From: Lasiosphaeria ovina
Taxonomy: Eukaryota > Ascomycota > Sordariomycetes > Sordariales > Lasiosphaeriaceae
Direction of reading: 5' to 3'
Length of the DNA stretch: 64,000 nucleotides
Assembly: GCA_033439765.1 (NCBI GenBank)
Contig: JAULSN010000003.1
Coordinates: forward strand, 6,300,308 to 6,364,307
Made by a program: the position numbers and the translations under genes. Below the pieces are notes generated by a model. That model did not search any database and had not been told where the DNA came from. It worked only from the letters and a program-made list of their open reading frames with translations. Every line of letters starts with the position of its first letter. Position 1 is the first letter of the stretch. This document shows, piece by piece, positions 11,021-22,118 of the stretch.

Positions 11021-13841
11021 AAATAAAGACTTCGTGATCTTTTTTTTGGTGTTAAGTAATAATACGTAGCTAAATGCCCTACGTAGCCAAATTCGCGTTT
11101 GTTATGGTCGGCCAAATCCGGTACGGTAGGTTATCTCGCTTAAAAAAGTCGGACCAATCGAACGCGCCGCATTTTTGCTTAGGGTACTATTTGCCCCGTG
11201 CGTAAACCTTAAAAAAAAACACGTACAACGCGTAAATCGTATTCGTACGATTTTTCTGAATTCCTTCATTTTTCACCTTTCCAATATACAAGCTTCCTAC
11301 GCGCCTATATTCTTATTATTCATAACGTCAAAATAGAGTCAACTCTAGATCAATACGACGATTCTTTATTTGAAGCCCTTTTCGAAGGCGCGCTCGCCGG
11401 GGAGATTGAATTCGATCAAGCCGATCTTTTGCAGTACGACCGCGCCGAATTTGAGCATGCCCTGGCCGAGCCGATCGCCACGCAGGTAGGTGAGGATTAG
11501 CCAAACAACTACACACGCGTTTTTATATATAACTAACGTTTTTCTTTTCTCTAGATTCCCCGGCGCCTTACCCTAAGGCAAGCAAAGTCCCGAAGCCCGC
11601 GCCTACGGCGAAGCCGCTCATTACAATCCCGCCCTCCCTCGATAAGATTCGCGCGAGCTTTTTCCTGGGCCAGGAAACCCTCACTTTCTCTCCCGAAGAC
11701 CACGATATGTACTGGCCATTCCTCAATAACATCTATACGGCGGCTCGGAAGGAATACGTATGCCAGTCAGGCGAGGGAAAAAGGACCCAATTATTACGAT
11801 GCCGCCTATATTCTTCTACGGCGAAGATATATAGGCCGAGAAAAGCCCAGCTAGTAAGCGTTGAGGTAGGCTCCCGGCGCGCCAAAAAACATCGTAACCC
11901 CATTTCCTACCCCAAAATAATGCACCGTACGGCCTACCCTGACGGGCGCGTCGTCTATAGGCCTATTAACCCTGATGTCCGCTATAATTATGATATTGAG
12001 GCGATTGACAAAATATAGCGTTGTTAGGCCTTCAAGACCGTCGCGATAGAGCAGGTTTCGAGTGGCTACCAGCCTGCCGCCGTCTATAACAATATGTGCG
12101 GCGCTGGCGGTTATTATAAGGGTATTAAGTATGCCGTTAATAAGATCGGGGGCGCCTTTTTTACCCGCCAGGACGTTATTAACGCCGGCCGGGTATACCG
12201 CGTATAGTTCCCGGACCCTCGCTATATAAGTAACGACTTTATGCCCGGCATTCAAATGGAGCAGGTTCTTCAGTTCTTCAACCAAAAGTCCGGCTCTATG
12301 CCTCCCGAGGGCTGGCGTTACGCGGCATTGAAGGCGAAGCGGGTGATTAACGGCGAGGATTCCCGGGGCCTGCTTTTCGCCTTAGCGGTATAACTCGATA
12401 TTATTTCCAAGCGAGGTTACTTTACCCTCCTTAATGCTATATATAATACGAACTGGCTAGGCTGGCTTCTATATACGGTTATGGTTCGTAATGAATATGG
12501 TAGTTGGATTCCTATTAGCCATTTCCTAATAGAAAAGTCCGACGGCGATATCGTATATGAGGCTCTTACGACCCTTAAAAACTGGGTTTGGTAGGAATGC
12601 CGGCGGGACTGGCCACTTCGGTATTTCCTTACCGACGATTCCGCCGTTAAGTAAAGAGCCGTTCGGAATGCCTTCGCCGAGCTATAGCCCAGCCACCTTC
12701 TTTATTAGGTTTATTCGGAACGTACCCTACGGCGCCGGTTCAACGGCCGGAAGTTCAAGGCGTACCTGGACCATATACTCGCTGCCCTTAAATCCCGGAG
12801 GACTAAAAAAGGCTGCCTCGATTCTATTAATGCAGCTATTCGGAGTCTTCGTAAGCTCGGTAAGTATACCGAGGTAAAGTACGTTCAGGAATACTAGTTA
12901 AAAACCCGGGAGATATGGGCTCTTTATATACGCGACTACTCCCCCCTACTTTTATAGGTATACTCTTATTTTCTTTATAAAGTCCTACCCTTCCTACCGT
13001 TAGCCCGCTAACTTTCCCTAGGTCCTTATAACTAATCCTCTTAAGGGCTACTATTCGGCCCTCAAATACGGTAATAAATCGGTAATATAGCAATTTTCCC
13101 TCCTCGGCATCATCAAATATATTATTACCGTTAATAAGCGGTATTTTGATAGAGCCGCTAAGGCGAGGAACGACTTTCGTACTAAATCCCTTAGGGAGGT
13201 AGCTCTTATACCTAGGCTCGGCCGGTTCCCGGGTCCAATCCAGACCCTCCTGATTCCCGAGCTTCGGGAGGGTCAGACCCTCGCCGATAACGGTGAGGTC
13301 GTACGGCCTAGCCTGCTTGAGGGTATTACGCAGGTTGACGATGAATTCGATTGGACTGCCGCGTACTATGACTGCCGCTTTTACCGGCGTTGGAGACTAC
13401 CCTATAGATATCTATTTCATTATTACTTTATTAACGGCTCCCTGACCCTTACCGAGAGGCGCCTTGAGTAGTGGTCTGAATTATGGGAAGAAAGTGGCTA
13501 TAAGCTTTATGAAGTTAATAAAGCCTACCGTAAGGAAGCTCGTGATATTAATGACCCAATTATATCGTTATAGAGCCGGGTACTTATACGGGAGGTTACC
13601 GAGACGATATTGACTTTATTTTATAAGCTTGAGCGAGTTACTTATAGCCGTTTACCCCCTAAAGAAGCTCATAGATTTATCGAATAGTGGATTTTCCACC
13701 TTCGTTAGTCTATAAGTACGCTTAGTACGTTGAATTATACAACTTTTCAGGGGCAACCGCCCGGGGGATCATAGCCAAATATACCACTTTTTACCTGCAC
13801 TACACTCAACACCAATAAAATCATTATGAAGTCTTTATTTA
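11021..13841 (+). mobile_element. RIP-degraded Mutator-like (MULE) DNA transposon
   Basis: A transposase relic on the plus strand is bracketed by an inverted repeat. The left arm near 11021-11058 starts AAATAAAGACTTC and contains TTTTGGTGTT. The right arm near 13803-13841 contains CAACACCAA and ends GAAGTCTTTATTT. Over the aligned 30 or so bases most differences are transitions. No convincing target-site duplication was seen, so the true ends may lie further out. The A+T content, abundant TpA and premature TAG/TAA stops set this block apart from its neighbours. Class by transposase motifs: MULE superfamily, class II. It cannot be autonomous in this state. Confidence 0.72.
11333..13708 (+). 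pseudogene. MULE transposase with SWIM zinc finger, inactivated
   Basis: The frame probably began at 11333, where ATA stands in place of an expected ATG (a TpG to TpA change). The first exon has a 65-nt intron at 11490-11554 (GTGAGG donor, CTAAC branch, CTCTAG acceptor) and reading resumes in frame. The frame is kept to about 12950 through many stops (for example 12025, 12211, 12391, 12592), then shifts by one for the last part. Recognisable blocks are a MULE catalytic region with YFLTDDSA near 12615-12640 and, near 13370-13420, YDCRFYRRWRLP followed by YRYLFH. The last block looks like a SWIM motif (CxCxnCxH) whose Cys and His codons have become Tyr, as RIP would produce. The TDDSA aspartates belong to the DDE-type site. 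What is called is a dead gene. Confidence 0.78.
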
Positions 13842-16800
13842 CTTTTAACATAATTACGCGGTTTTGATACCCTGATAGGGCCACTTTGTTGACGTGGACC
13901 CGCTTTTACCTTTGATACGGAAATCGACGATTTTTTCTAAGTTCAATACACGTGCCGGCACACGTGCGACTTATGCACCGATCCTCTACTTCGACAGCCG
14001 TTGACTACTGCCCAGTTAGGTCTAGATTACATTAGCCGGCTACACCTATTTCAGTATGTGGATCGCCATCCCTTAGCGCCTTGGAATGGCAAGGGCCCCG
14101 GCTTTTGTCTGCCAGATAATCGACACCAATTTTGCGAGCTCTTCCCCCCACATATCACATGTTTTCAAGAATGGCAGCAGTGAGGGAAGATGCGAATGTC
14201 TTTCGGCCGGCAAGAGTGGAACGGGCTGCTTGCTGGTCGCTCAATCTCCCAACTCGGGGCAAAGTACGGGAGTAGGGCAACCAGGTGCAGCCAGGTGTCA
14301 ATGCGTACCTAGCCCGCCCGGCGATCATGCGAGTGACGGCCAAAACCCGTGAATTACCGGATACCTTCACCCAGGCAACCTTGGAAACTCGAAACTCCCC
14401 ACATCCCGCTGTCCCGCTTGCCCAGTCCAAGATGAAAACGGACGACAAGAGTCTAGGCAGGCATCGGCCTGTCGACTGCGGACCTTGAGACGTTATCGAG
14501 ACACTCGGCGGCGCCATGTCAGGCCTAAATCTAATCACGGCAAGCATGGAAAAGGAAGGGTCGATAATTTTACAGAAACGTGCGTGTGGAAACAGGCAGC
14601 AACTGAAGTGGCAGATACGAACGCCCCTCGCCGTATTTGTGCGCACGGGATGCCCCGACGGCACGGTACCTTGGGTTACTACCGCCGTGAGAGCGACCTC
14701 GAAAGCGCCCTCGCAATTGTGGCGTCCGCCATTCTCGTGCCATGCCAGCTTGTCTCCGCCTTCCGGCCTGTCTGGCAAAAACGGTCAGTTGCCTTGGGCC
14801 AGGCGCCATATGCACCCATTCATGTAGACGGCCAACTACCCAGTCAAATGGTACGGCGGTATACCACCGTGGCAATTGACACGCGCTTCCTTTGCTGTAA
14901 AGAACCGCGAATTCCAACAACCATCCTTCTCCATAACAGCTCGAACAGTCTCAACTCGACACCGAGCCCACGGTTCAGCCACTCACGAGGCCCTGGCCAC
15001 AAGACAAACAGAGCCGAACTTCTGTGCACGAAATAATTACATGCGTAGAGGAAGAGGCGCGGTCAAGCCACCCCCGGAGCTATTCCAGCTCAAAGGGAAC
15101 AAGCAATGGAAGCAAGCACGCAGGGTTGAACGAGAAGCACGCGGCCGTGCCCCAACCCAGCGCGCCGCCGGATACTTGCAGGTACAACTCAAGACATGAA
15201 GTCATGAACTTCGTCTGCGAACAAAACCCAGGAAACTGCTAAAAACTAGGGCCCAATCAGTCTAATTAGGGCTGGCGGGGAATTTTTCCCCTCTCTCCCC
15301 CCTCGCTCGCACTGCCTGGCGTGAGACACCAGCTTCATCAGATCTTTGGGTCAAGTGGGGACGAGCCCAGTGTCATCCCTGGCCCGATCGATTTGAGGGG
15401 GAAGGGAAGCGGAGGGGAAGCGGAGGGGGGAAGATCTTGATAAGATAGGGGAATTGGCACATCACATTTAAACATTTGGTGTATACCTCAGAGCAGGGAA
15501 AGATGAGGTGACCTCGATATTCTCACACCCGTAGATATTCTATATATAAACCTTCGGGATTTAGCACTAGGTGGCGTTTTCCCGTTTCTCGCCGGTTTTC
15601 CCCGCCGCATGTAATATCGAGACTACTCGCGGAAAAAAAGAAAAGAAAATGGGGGCGGGCGGAGGAAGAAAGAAGAAAGGAAAAAATCTACGGAGTAGAC
15701 TATTACGTATTTTCTCTATAATAGCTATAACGCGCAGGCAAAAGAAGGTACTGTTGTGTCCGTTGCAAAATGTGTAAAAAAGAGAAATCTCACCACTTTT
15801 GGGGGCCGGCATAGGGCCGCCGCATGCCTGGTCGTTGGCGCCAGGCGGCCTGCCATGAGAATGAGAAAGCTTAATTCTTATTTTGTAAACCTGTGTATTT
15901 TCTCCATTTGCTCTTTTCCTGATTTGATCGACATCTTTTTATATATTACCCTAATTCCGTTTTGTTTTATTTTATTTTATTTCAACATTTACTGGGGAGG
16001 TTGGCTTCCACTTGTTGATTCCTTGGCACCGCCACAAAGACATTCGGCTTTTCTGAGAGCTGAGAGCTGAGAGCTGTGGGGTTGCACATGCATATAGAAT
16101 GCAGCCCAGTGATTCTTTTTTACACTCGGCAAGGGACGTATCACTTCATCGTCATGTCGAGTAGCTAAAGAACCGGGTGGAGGATAATGGGAAGTGAAAA
16201 TCAAGGAATTCGAGAAGCCTCTGAACTGACAAGCCCGAATACAGAGAGAGGTAAAGAGACAAGAAAGGGGGCTTCGATTTTCTGCACAATACCCTCAAGA
16301 CCCCTTCCAGTGCCCCTAAGGTCCAGCACAGTATCACGAGTGCACTGTGTGCCTCGCTGCCTCGAGCACCGTTTAGTACTTACCGCTCTGACTCTGAGAA
16401 CCGTATAATGCCACCGTGTTCTCGGAGGCTGGGGTTGCGAGGTCTCGGGCTTTCAGTCTCTTTTGATTGTTGACGAGTGCCCCGTAAAGCGCTTGCTTGG
16501 GGATGGAGTCTTGGGCAGAAACCTTGCAGTCCTACGTAACTACGCTGCCGCTTGGGAGAGATGGCAAAATACCGAGGGAGAGGTGACTGATTTTCCACGG
16601 GGCCGGTAAGCCAGGTGCCTGGAGTCGGTGTATTTCTCTCCCGAGGGGTCGAGTTATCCACTACGGCTCGAGTTGAAGGCACTTTGCAGCGGTGGGCAGG
16701 GCGCCTGTTAATTTCACGGCAGGCACCAGCGTTTGGGAAGGTTGCGCTGCGTTGCCAGTGCGAGCGAGGCAAGTTCGCCCAATCCGCTCACCAGCGTTGC

Positions 16801-18481
16801 GCAATACCACCGTTGCAACCACTGTCGTCGTTAATACCGCGTCGTTCCATCAGCCTCGTGAGCAATTGGAGTGACAGAGGAGACCAGGCTGTCCGGACTC
16901 GCGGGATGACACGAGGCCTAGACGGGGTCTGGGTCCCGAGCCCGGTCGGTTGCATTGTCGGCTGATGCCCGGGCCAGCGCCGAAGGCAGGGTGAGAAACC
17001 AAGGCGCGATAGGGGGCGGTAACTGCTTTAGGGAAACAATTGCACCTTTAGCCCTTGTCTAGTTGTTAATTTGCCGTGGCCCGATATGATTGTGTTTCGC
17101 GCCAACACGGAGATCGGGATGCTGTCATCATCACTAGCCCGTCATCAAGGCCGTCGGCTCGGGGCTGCCAAGCAGGTTCTGACATCGTCTTACGTCTTAC
17201 TGGCGTCGGGGTGCATTGTCTTCGCCCCCATGCCCTTGTTCGTCTTCTTACCCTGACACACATGTACAATCAGGTACGTAACTGTAATAAGGGATCTTAC
17301 AGGCGAGGTAACTCGTATTTTTGAGACTGAGCGTAATTTCAGATTCATCTACCTGCCTTGCTGCGCATGGTTAGTAAGCAGTCTCTTCCGCTCAAGCCAC
17401 CATCCGATCCTAGATGACGGTGTGGAGAGGAGAGAGGCAGAGTGCGAGCTCTGCCCATGCTTGGTTCGGATCTCACTGTCATTATATCGTGACTGATTGG
17501 GTTGCTATCTCCGCGCCCGGTTCGCATCTCCGCCCCCTCGTAACCGGAGAGAATGGAGTCAACTATGATTAGTGATGTGGAGTCAAACACGGTCGCGCCC
17601 AAGGCTGGGACGGTGGGTGACCACTGCTGGGCCGTCGCCTCATCTCACCAAGAGAGGTATGGCGCCCGATCGCCCCAAACCAAATAGGGCAAAACTGCCC
17701 TCTCTGGATTCTCCCCCTCGACCTTCTGAAGCTTGGCATTCCAAGGCACATACGGTCGTGGAGCCGGGTGTCGGCGAGCCCGTTGATAATGCAAATCTTT
17801 CTACCCTCTCCGGAATACGGCATCGAAAAGCAGACAACAGTGGGCTTGGTGGAGCAAGAAACCGACGTCGAATGAAAGCAGTACATTGGAGACTTGGACT
17901 GCCAATAGCCCGCGGGTTTCGGGGTTGAGCGGGGACCATAGTGCAGAGCAGAGTAAGCCCTAGGCCCAGCAATTTAATCCTGCTTGCCCAGCAGGTGCTT
18001 CCAGGCCTCGTTCGCGCAGTAAGGATATCGAACACGAGCTGAAGCCTGGGCCACGAGTTCATGGCTCAAATTATTTCCAAACCCCCTTGTTCTGGTCGGA
18101 CGAAAGAAGGAGCAAGAAGGCTGACGGTGGAGGGTTTGGAAGGGGATGTAATGAGCGAAGGGAGCCGGAGGAAAGAACATGCAGGGGTGGGCCGGCGCAG
18201 AAGGTTGCCCGGGTTAGGTGAGGTTGAGAACCGGGGTGCCGATGTGTGCACTAGGGACGATGATCGGCGGCCACGCTGTTTTGTAGCCGTGCCGCGTAGA
18301 TCGGCTCCTCCCGTACGGCGGCCACAAATTCTCCAATACAAGTCACAATTCGAGGCGCCACGTATACACCTGGACCTGGACGGGACGGACGGAGGGCCGG
18401 ATTTGGTTCAGAATGCGATCGCACAGCAATTATTCCCGACACGGTAAGCTCGTCTTTTTGCCAATTAGGCGTGTGGTCCCA
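13842..18481. other. Intergenic region without supported gene
   Basis: About 4.6 kb. The longest frame (207 codons, minus strand near 14155-14778) has no domain and overlaps frames in other registers. A+T-rich stretches occur near 15530-16000, including short TATTTTATTTTATTT runs at 15965-15983, and a GAGAGCT triplication lies near 16054-16075. No RNA gene was found. The downstream end carries the 3' flank of the YVH1 gene. Confidence 0.55.
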
Positions 18482-19713
18482 TCAAAGATTCTCTTTCCGG
18501 CCCCCAATAGCTGCTGTTGGAGGCGAGGTTGCCGCCGCATCTGTCGGGGGAACAAGGCTCGCCGCACTTTTACCGGGCGGCGTCCGGATACCAAGCGCAG
18601 CCATCCGATCGGCAGTCGTTGCCATGCCTTGGTCCCGGCGAGGCCCAACAACAACGTCGTCAACCTTGCTCTTCTGCAGAGAAAAGGCAGGAGCAACCCA
18701 GTCGCCGCAGCTGCATTTGAAGCCTTGCCAGGCGTATCGACCGATAGACGCTGAGCACTTGGCGTTGGGGCAGACGAGCCGGCCGTCGAGTGCGCCCTCT
18801 TCAAGAACCGGACGCATCCACGAAAGCGCCTCGATGAAGTAGTGCGGGCAGTCCGGCCGCTCTGCATTGTTCTTGCGCCGGTGCTCAATTACAAAGGGGT
18901 TGGTGGCCAGTACGCGGCGACATTTCTTGCAGCGGAGCTCCAACCCGCTTTCTTTGCCGTCTTTCTTATTGTCTAACCCTCGCTGCTTTTCCGCCTCTTC
19001 GTCCTCGAATCGTATCCAGTCCGGCACCCGCCCGATCCGTGCCGCATCGTCAAGCTCTCGTTCGTAGACCCAGCGCTGATATGCCGGCTTTTTCTCGACG
19101 GCATCGTCGCTGTCGGCGGGGCAGCCCATCTCCCACCACATGCCCAACTGACGCATGAACCCCGAGTTCGGTTCCGCAATTGGCCGCGTCTCACGCACTA
19201 GCTCAAGAGCCTGGGTGACGGCCTGCTCGGGTGTTGTGGTTGGGCTCGACCGGCCGAAGCGGTGCGGGTACTTCCACAGGAGGTAGGCGATGACGGCCGA
19301 GACGGAGCGGGATACGCCCATTGCGCAATGGACAAAGACGCCGCCGGGGCGGGACACATCGCCGTAGAGCCCGCTCTCGATGAAGCGCACCATTTTGGGC
19401 AGCTGCACTAGGATATCCTGGTCCGCATCGTCGTCGATATCTATGCTGAGATGTTGAACGTTGGCGAACGTGTCTGGGTCAAAGTCGAGCGAGTACTTGA
19501 TGACGGACAATACGTGCGTGATATTGCCTTCTTTCAATGCCTGCTTCCGCCGGAGACCAAATAATCTAAACCCATGTAGTTAGTACCGTCAAACCCGCTG
19601 GCGCCATGTCGAGGTTGGCTGCGATGATGATGGCGGATCAGGAGAGGCGAAACTGGCAGCGCTTACCCTCCGACGTAGAGGTCTTCCTTCCCATTGATCC
19701 GATTGAGGGCCAT
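18482..19713 (-). CDS. YVH1: Dual-specificity phosphatase YVH1
   Basis: Two exons on the minus strand, 19713-19667 (47 nt) and 19565-18482, are joined over a 101-nt intron (GTAAGC donor, GGTTTAG acceptor) to encode 376 residues. The short first exon MALNRINGKEDLYVGG is the usual start of the phosphatase fold. The active site HCAMGVSRS has Cys at about 96 and Arg at about 102 (CX5R). A C-terminal zinc-binding region uses Cys at about 228, 231, 255, 281, 286, 300 and 302 plus His, with CKKCRRVLATNPF and KCSCGDWV. Yeast Yvh1 (364 residues) has the same layout. It acts in late 60S ribosome assembly by releasing Mrt4, largely through the zinc domain, and has roles in sporulation. The last 50 residues are Ala/Pro/Thr-rich and end in KENL. 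No damage is seen. Confidence 0.93.
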
Positions 19714-22118
19714 TGCACTTTCAGTCAGATATTTGGAGAGTCTCGTGGCGTGTTCTTGCGTAGTATGTATGCAGATCCGCCTTTTCTTGAGCAGCCGTCG
19801 ATGATGCGGTCTGCTTCTCGAGCTTGTTTTTTTTCCTGGCGCGGGGTCATCGTTCCGCCGCCCCGCTAGGGATTAACCCCTCCAAGGGTTCGAACAGTGG
19901 GGCTCAAGACCAGTTTGGGGGCCACAGCTCAGCGTGGGGAACAACCAGGAAACTGAATTTTAGGTTGTCCGGGGCCGAGAATGACAGGTCATATTTTGAG
20001 GTGAGCCCTACAGAAGATTTGGGACTTTCCCGCCCCTCATTCGATCTGACTTCACCCCAGGACCTGTATTGCGCTGCGGCAAACATCGAGAAGGAAGCCA
20101 GCCATGATATTGGCATGTTCTTGGTTTTCCAAGGCATTTGTCCATTCTGTGCAAAAGACGGAGTACCGAGGTAGGTCTTCGTGAACGTCTTGAACAAGCG
20201 TGAAAAATACGGTTCTCACTGACGGACCCTGGGCAGATTCCCTGCTGCACGCTGTGCCACGCGCACAGCGCTATTTTGGGTAAGGTATCATCCCCTGGTA
20301 AATCCTGGGATAAAGAGAGATGAGATGGAATTGCATTGCTCCTGTGGCCAAAACATTAAAATTGCAGGATATGAGGATGAAATCGATAACACCAAAGGAA
20401 ACGAGATTTCTTCCGATCACAACAATAATAACTGACGAGTGCTGTGTCATGTATGTACATACACTACAATAATAGATGGCCGACCAACCGCTATTTTTAA
20501 CCATAATACTGGCCCCCAAAATTCCCCGGGACGATAAATAGAACATGTCACAATCCGTAATCTCGGGGATTACTCCGAACGGACAGCCTCCGTTCAGTTG
20601 GCCGGCCCATGCAATACAAGCATACTTATTAGGCCGCGGATGCGGATCCTTCCGTGAGAGACTCCGCGTCATCCATAGTGTCCGAGGACGCGAGGACGGA
20701 TTCCTTATACGCGAGAACCCAAGGGCCCGGGCAGGGAGAGAGAGGGGGAGGAGGTGGAAGAAGGAGAGCACGGGTCACGGTCGGTCAGATGCGACCTCGA
20801 CGTCCAAGACTCGATCCAACTGGATTTGCATGCTCCCAGAGTGCAAAAGAACTTGGCAGAGCGGCATTGCCGCGACACGCCGGTTGGTCCACGAATCCAT
20901 TGGAAGCATAGGTATGTATGTACAGGCAGCATGCAGCCGCCGGGGGCAGGGAGCGGGTGTTGCTGCTGAGCAAGCAGGCATGGAAGCAAGCAAGCAAGCA
21001 ACCCAGCATTATATCGGATGCGCGTGCTGCAGGTTCGAACAACGGCAACGCACCCCGACGGAGCTGCCACGGGCCGCAACAGGAAGGCCGCAATGTCAAG
21101 CAGCAAGCCAGCCAGCCAGCCAGCCAGCCAGACAAGTGGGGCTGCCATGCACAACGGCATCGTCGCATACATACCGAGAACATACATGGTCAGTCGACAG
21201 ACGACCAATTGGGCCCGCCTTCCAAGGACGCGAGGGCGTCCGGACGTTGATGACCTGGCTCCTGACGTACCAACCATCACCACACCTGTTGTTGTCCGAG
21301 CGCGCCTGGGGCGGCTTCGAGCTCAAAAGGGAGCGCCACAAGAAACGTCTTCCCAGACCCTTCCCAGCGTCCATGCTCGCTATCCCTGAAGTTGCCGAGA
21401 GCTGCAGTTATCCGTCAAAGCCTCGCTCGCATACATGCTCACCAGCCAACTCCAGTCTTCAGTCCCTTGTACACCATCTTGGTACTCCGTAAAGCTGGAA
21501 AATTTATGAGATGTCCATACTATTCCTCAACTCCGTGGCGGCTGTTGTCCGCTGTTGTCCCATCCTCAACTCTAAACATGACCGGCGACATGATCATCCT
21601 CTCACTTGGCAGACACTTTGGCAGGATAAGGTAAATGATTTGTATATTTTAACGGGTGAATAAAAAAACTATTTGCTTCGTGTCCTCCCAATGCTTGGTC
21701 AAGCCATGGCCCCCAACCCCTCCCAAAAATGCTGGACCCGGTCGCGTCCACCCTTTGACTTCCTGCGCTGCGGCCATACGTTGTATCCTTCAAAGCTCCA
21801 CAGTGGCCGGCTGCAAGTCGCAAGTAATTTGACTGTAAACGTCACAACTGCGATGGCTGCGCACCAACTTCGTGGGACTTTCCACCTCGCTACCAAAAAT
21901 CCCCAGTGACCCAACGAACGGCCTTGGACAAAGATTCCCCCCTATTGAATGTTGTCGGCTCGCATTCGTCCCATGTTAGATGGCTGAGTAGGCTGGTACG
22001 CGGTGTAGTGGCATAATCCATCCAACCCATGCTTCGACGCCAATAATCGTTCCTGTTTTACGTTTCCGTTTTTTATCTCTGTCCCCCTGAATTTTTTTCG
22101 CTGGAACATGTTCGCATG
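19714..22118. other. Intergenic region with tetranucleotide repeats
   Basis: About 2.4 kb upstream of YVH1 and downstream of the zinc-finger gene, so it should hold the YVH1 promoter. GCAA repeats lie near 20984-21001 and a CAGC array near 21103-21131. A 315-codon plus frame (20545-21492) runs through these repeats but has no domain and competing frames in other registers, so it is not called. Confidence 0.55.

Noticed and set aside
14155..14778. 207-codon minus-strand open frame
   Set aside because: No motif, overlapped by plus frames of similar length; composition looks noncoding.
20545..21492. 315-codon plus-strand open frame
   Set aside because: It runs through GCAA and CAGC microsatellites, has no domain, and four other frames are open over the same bases.
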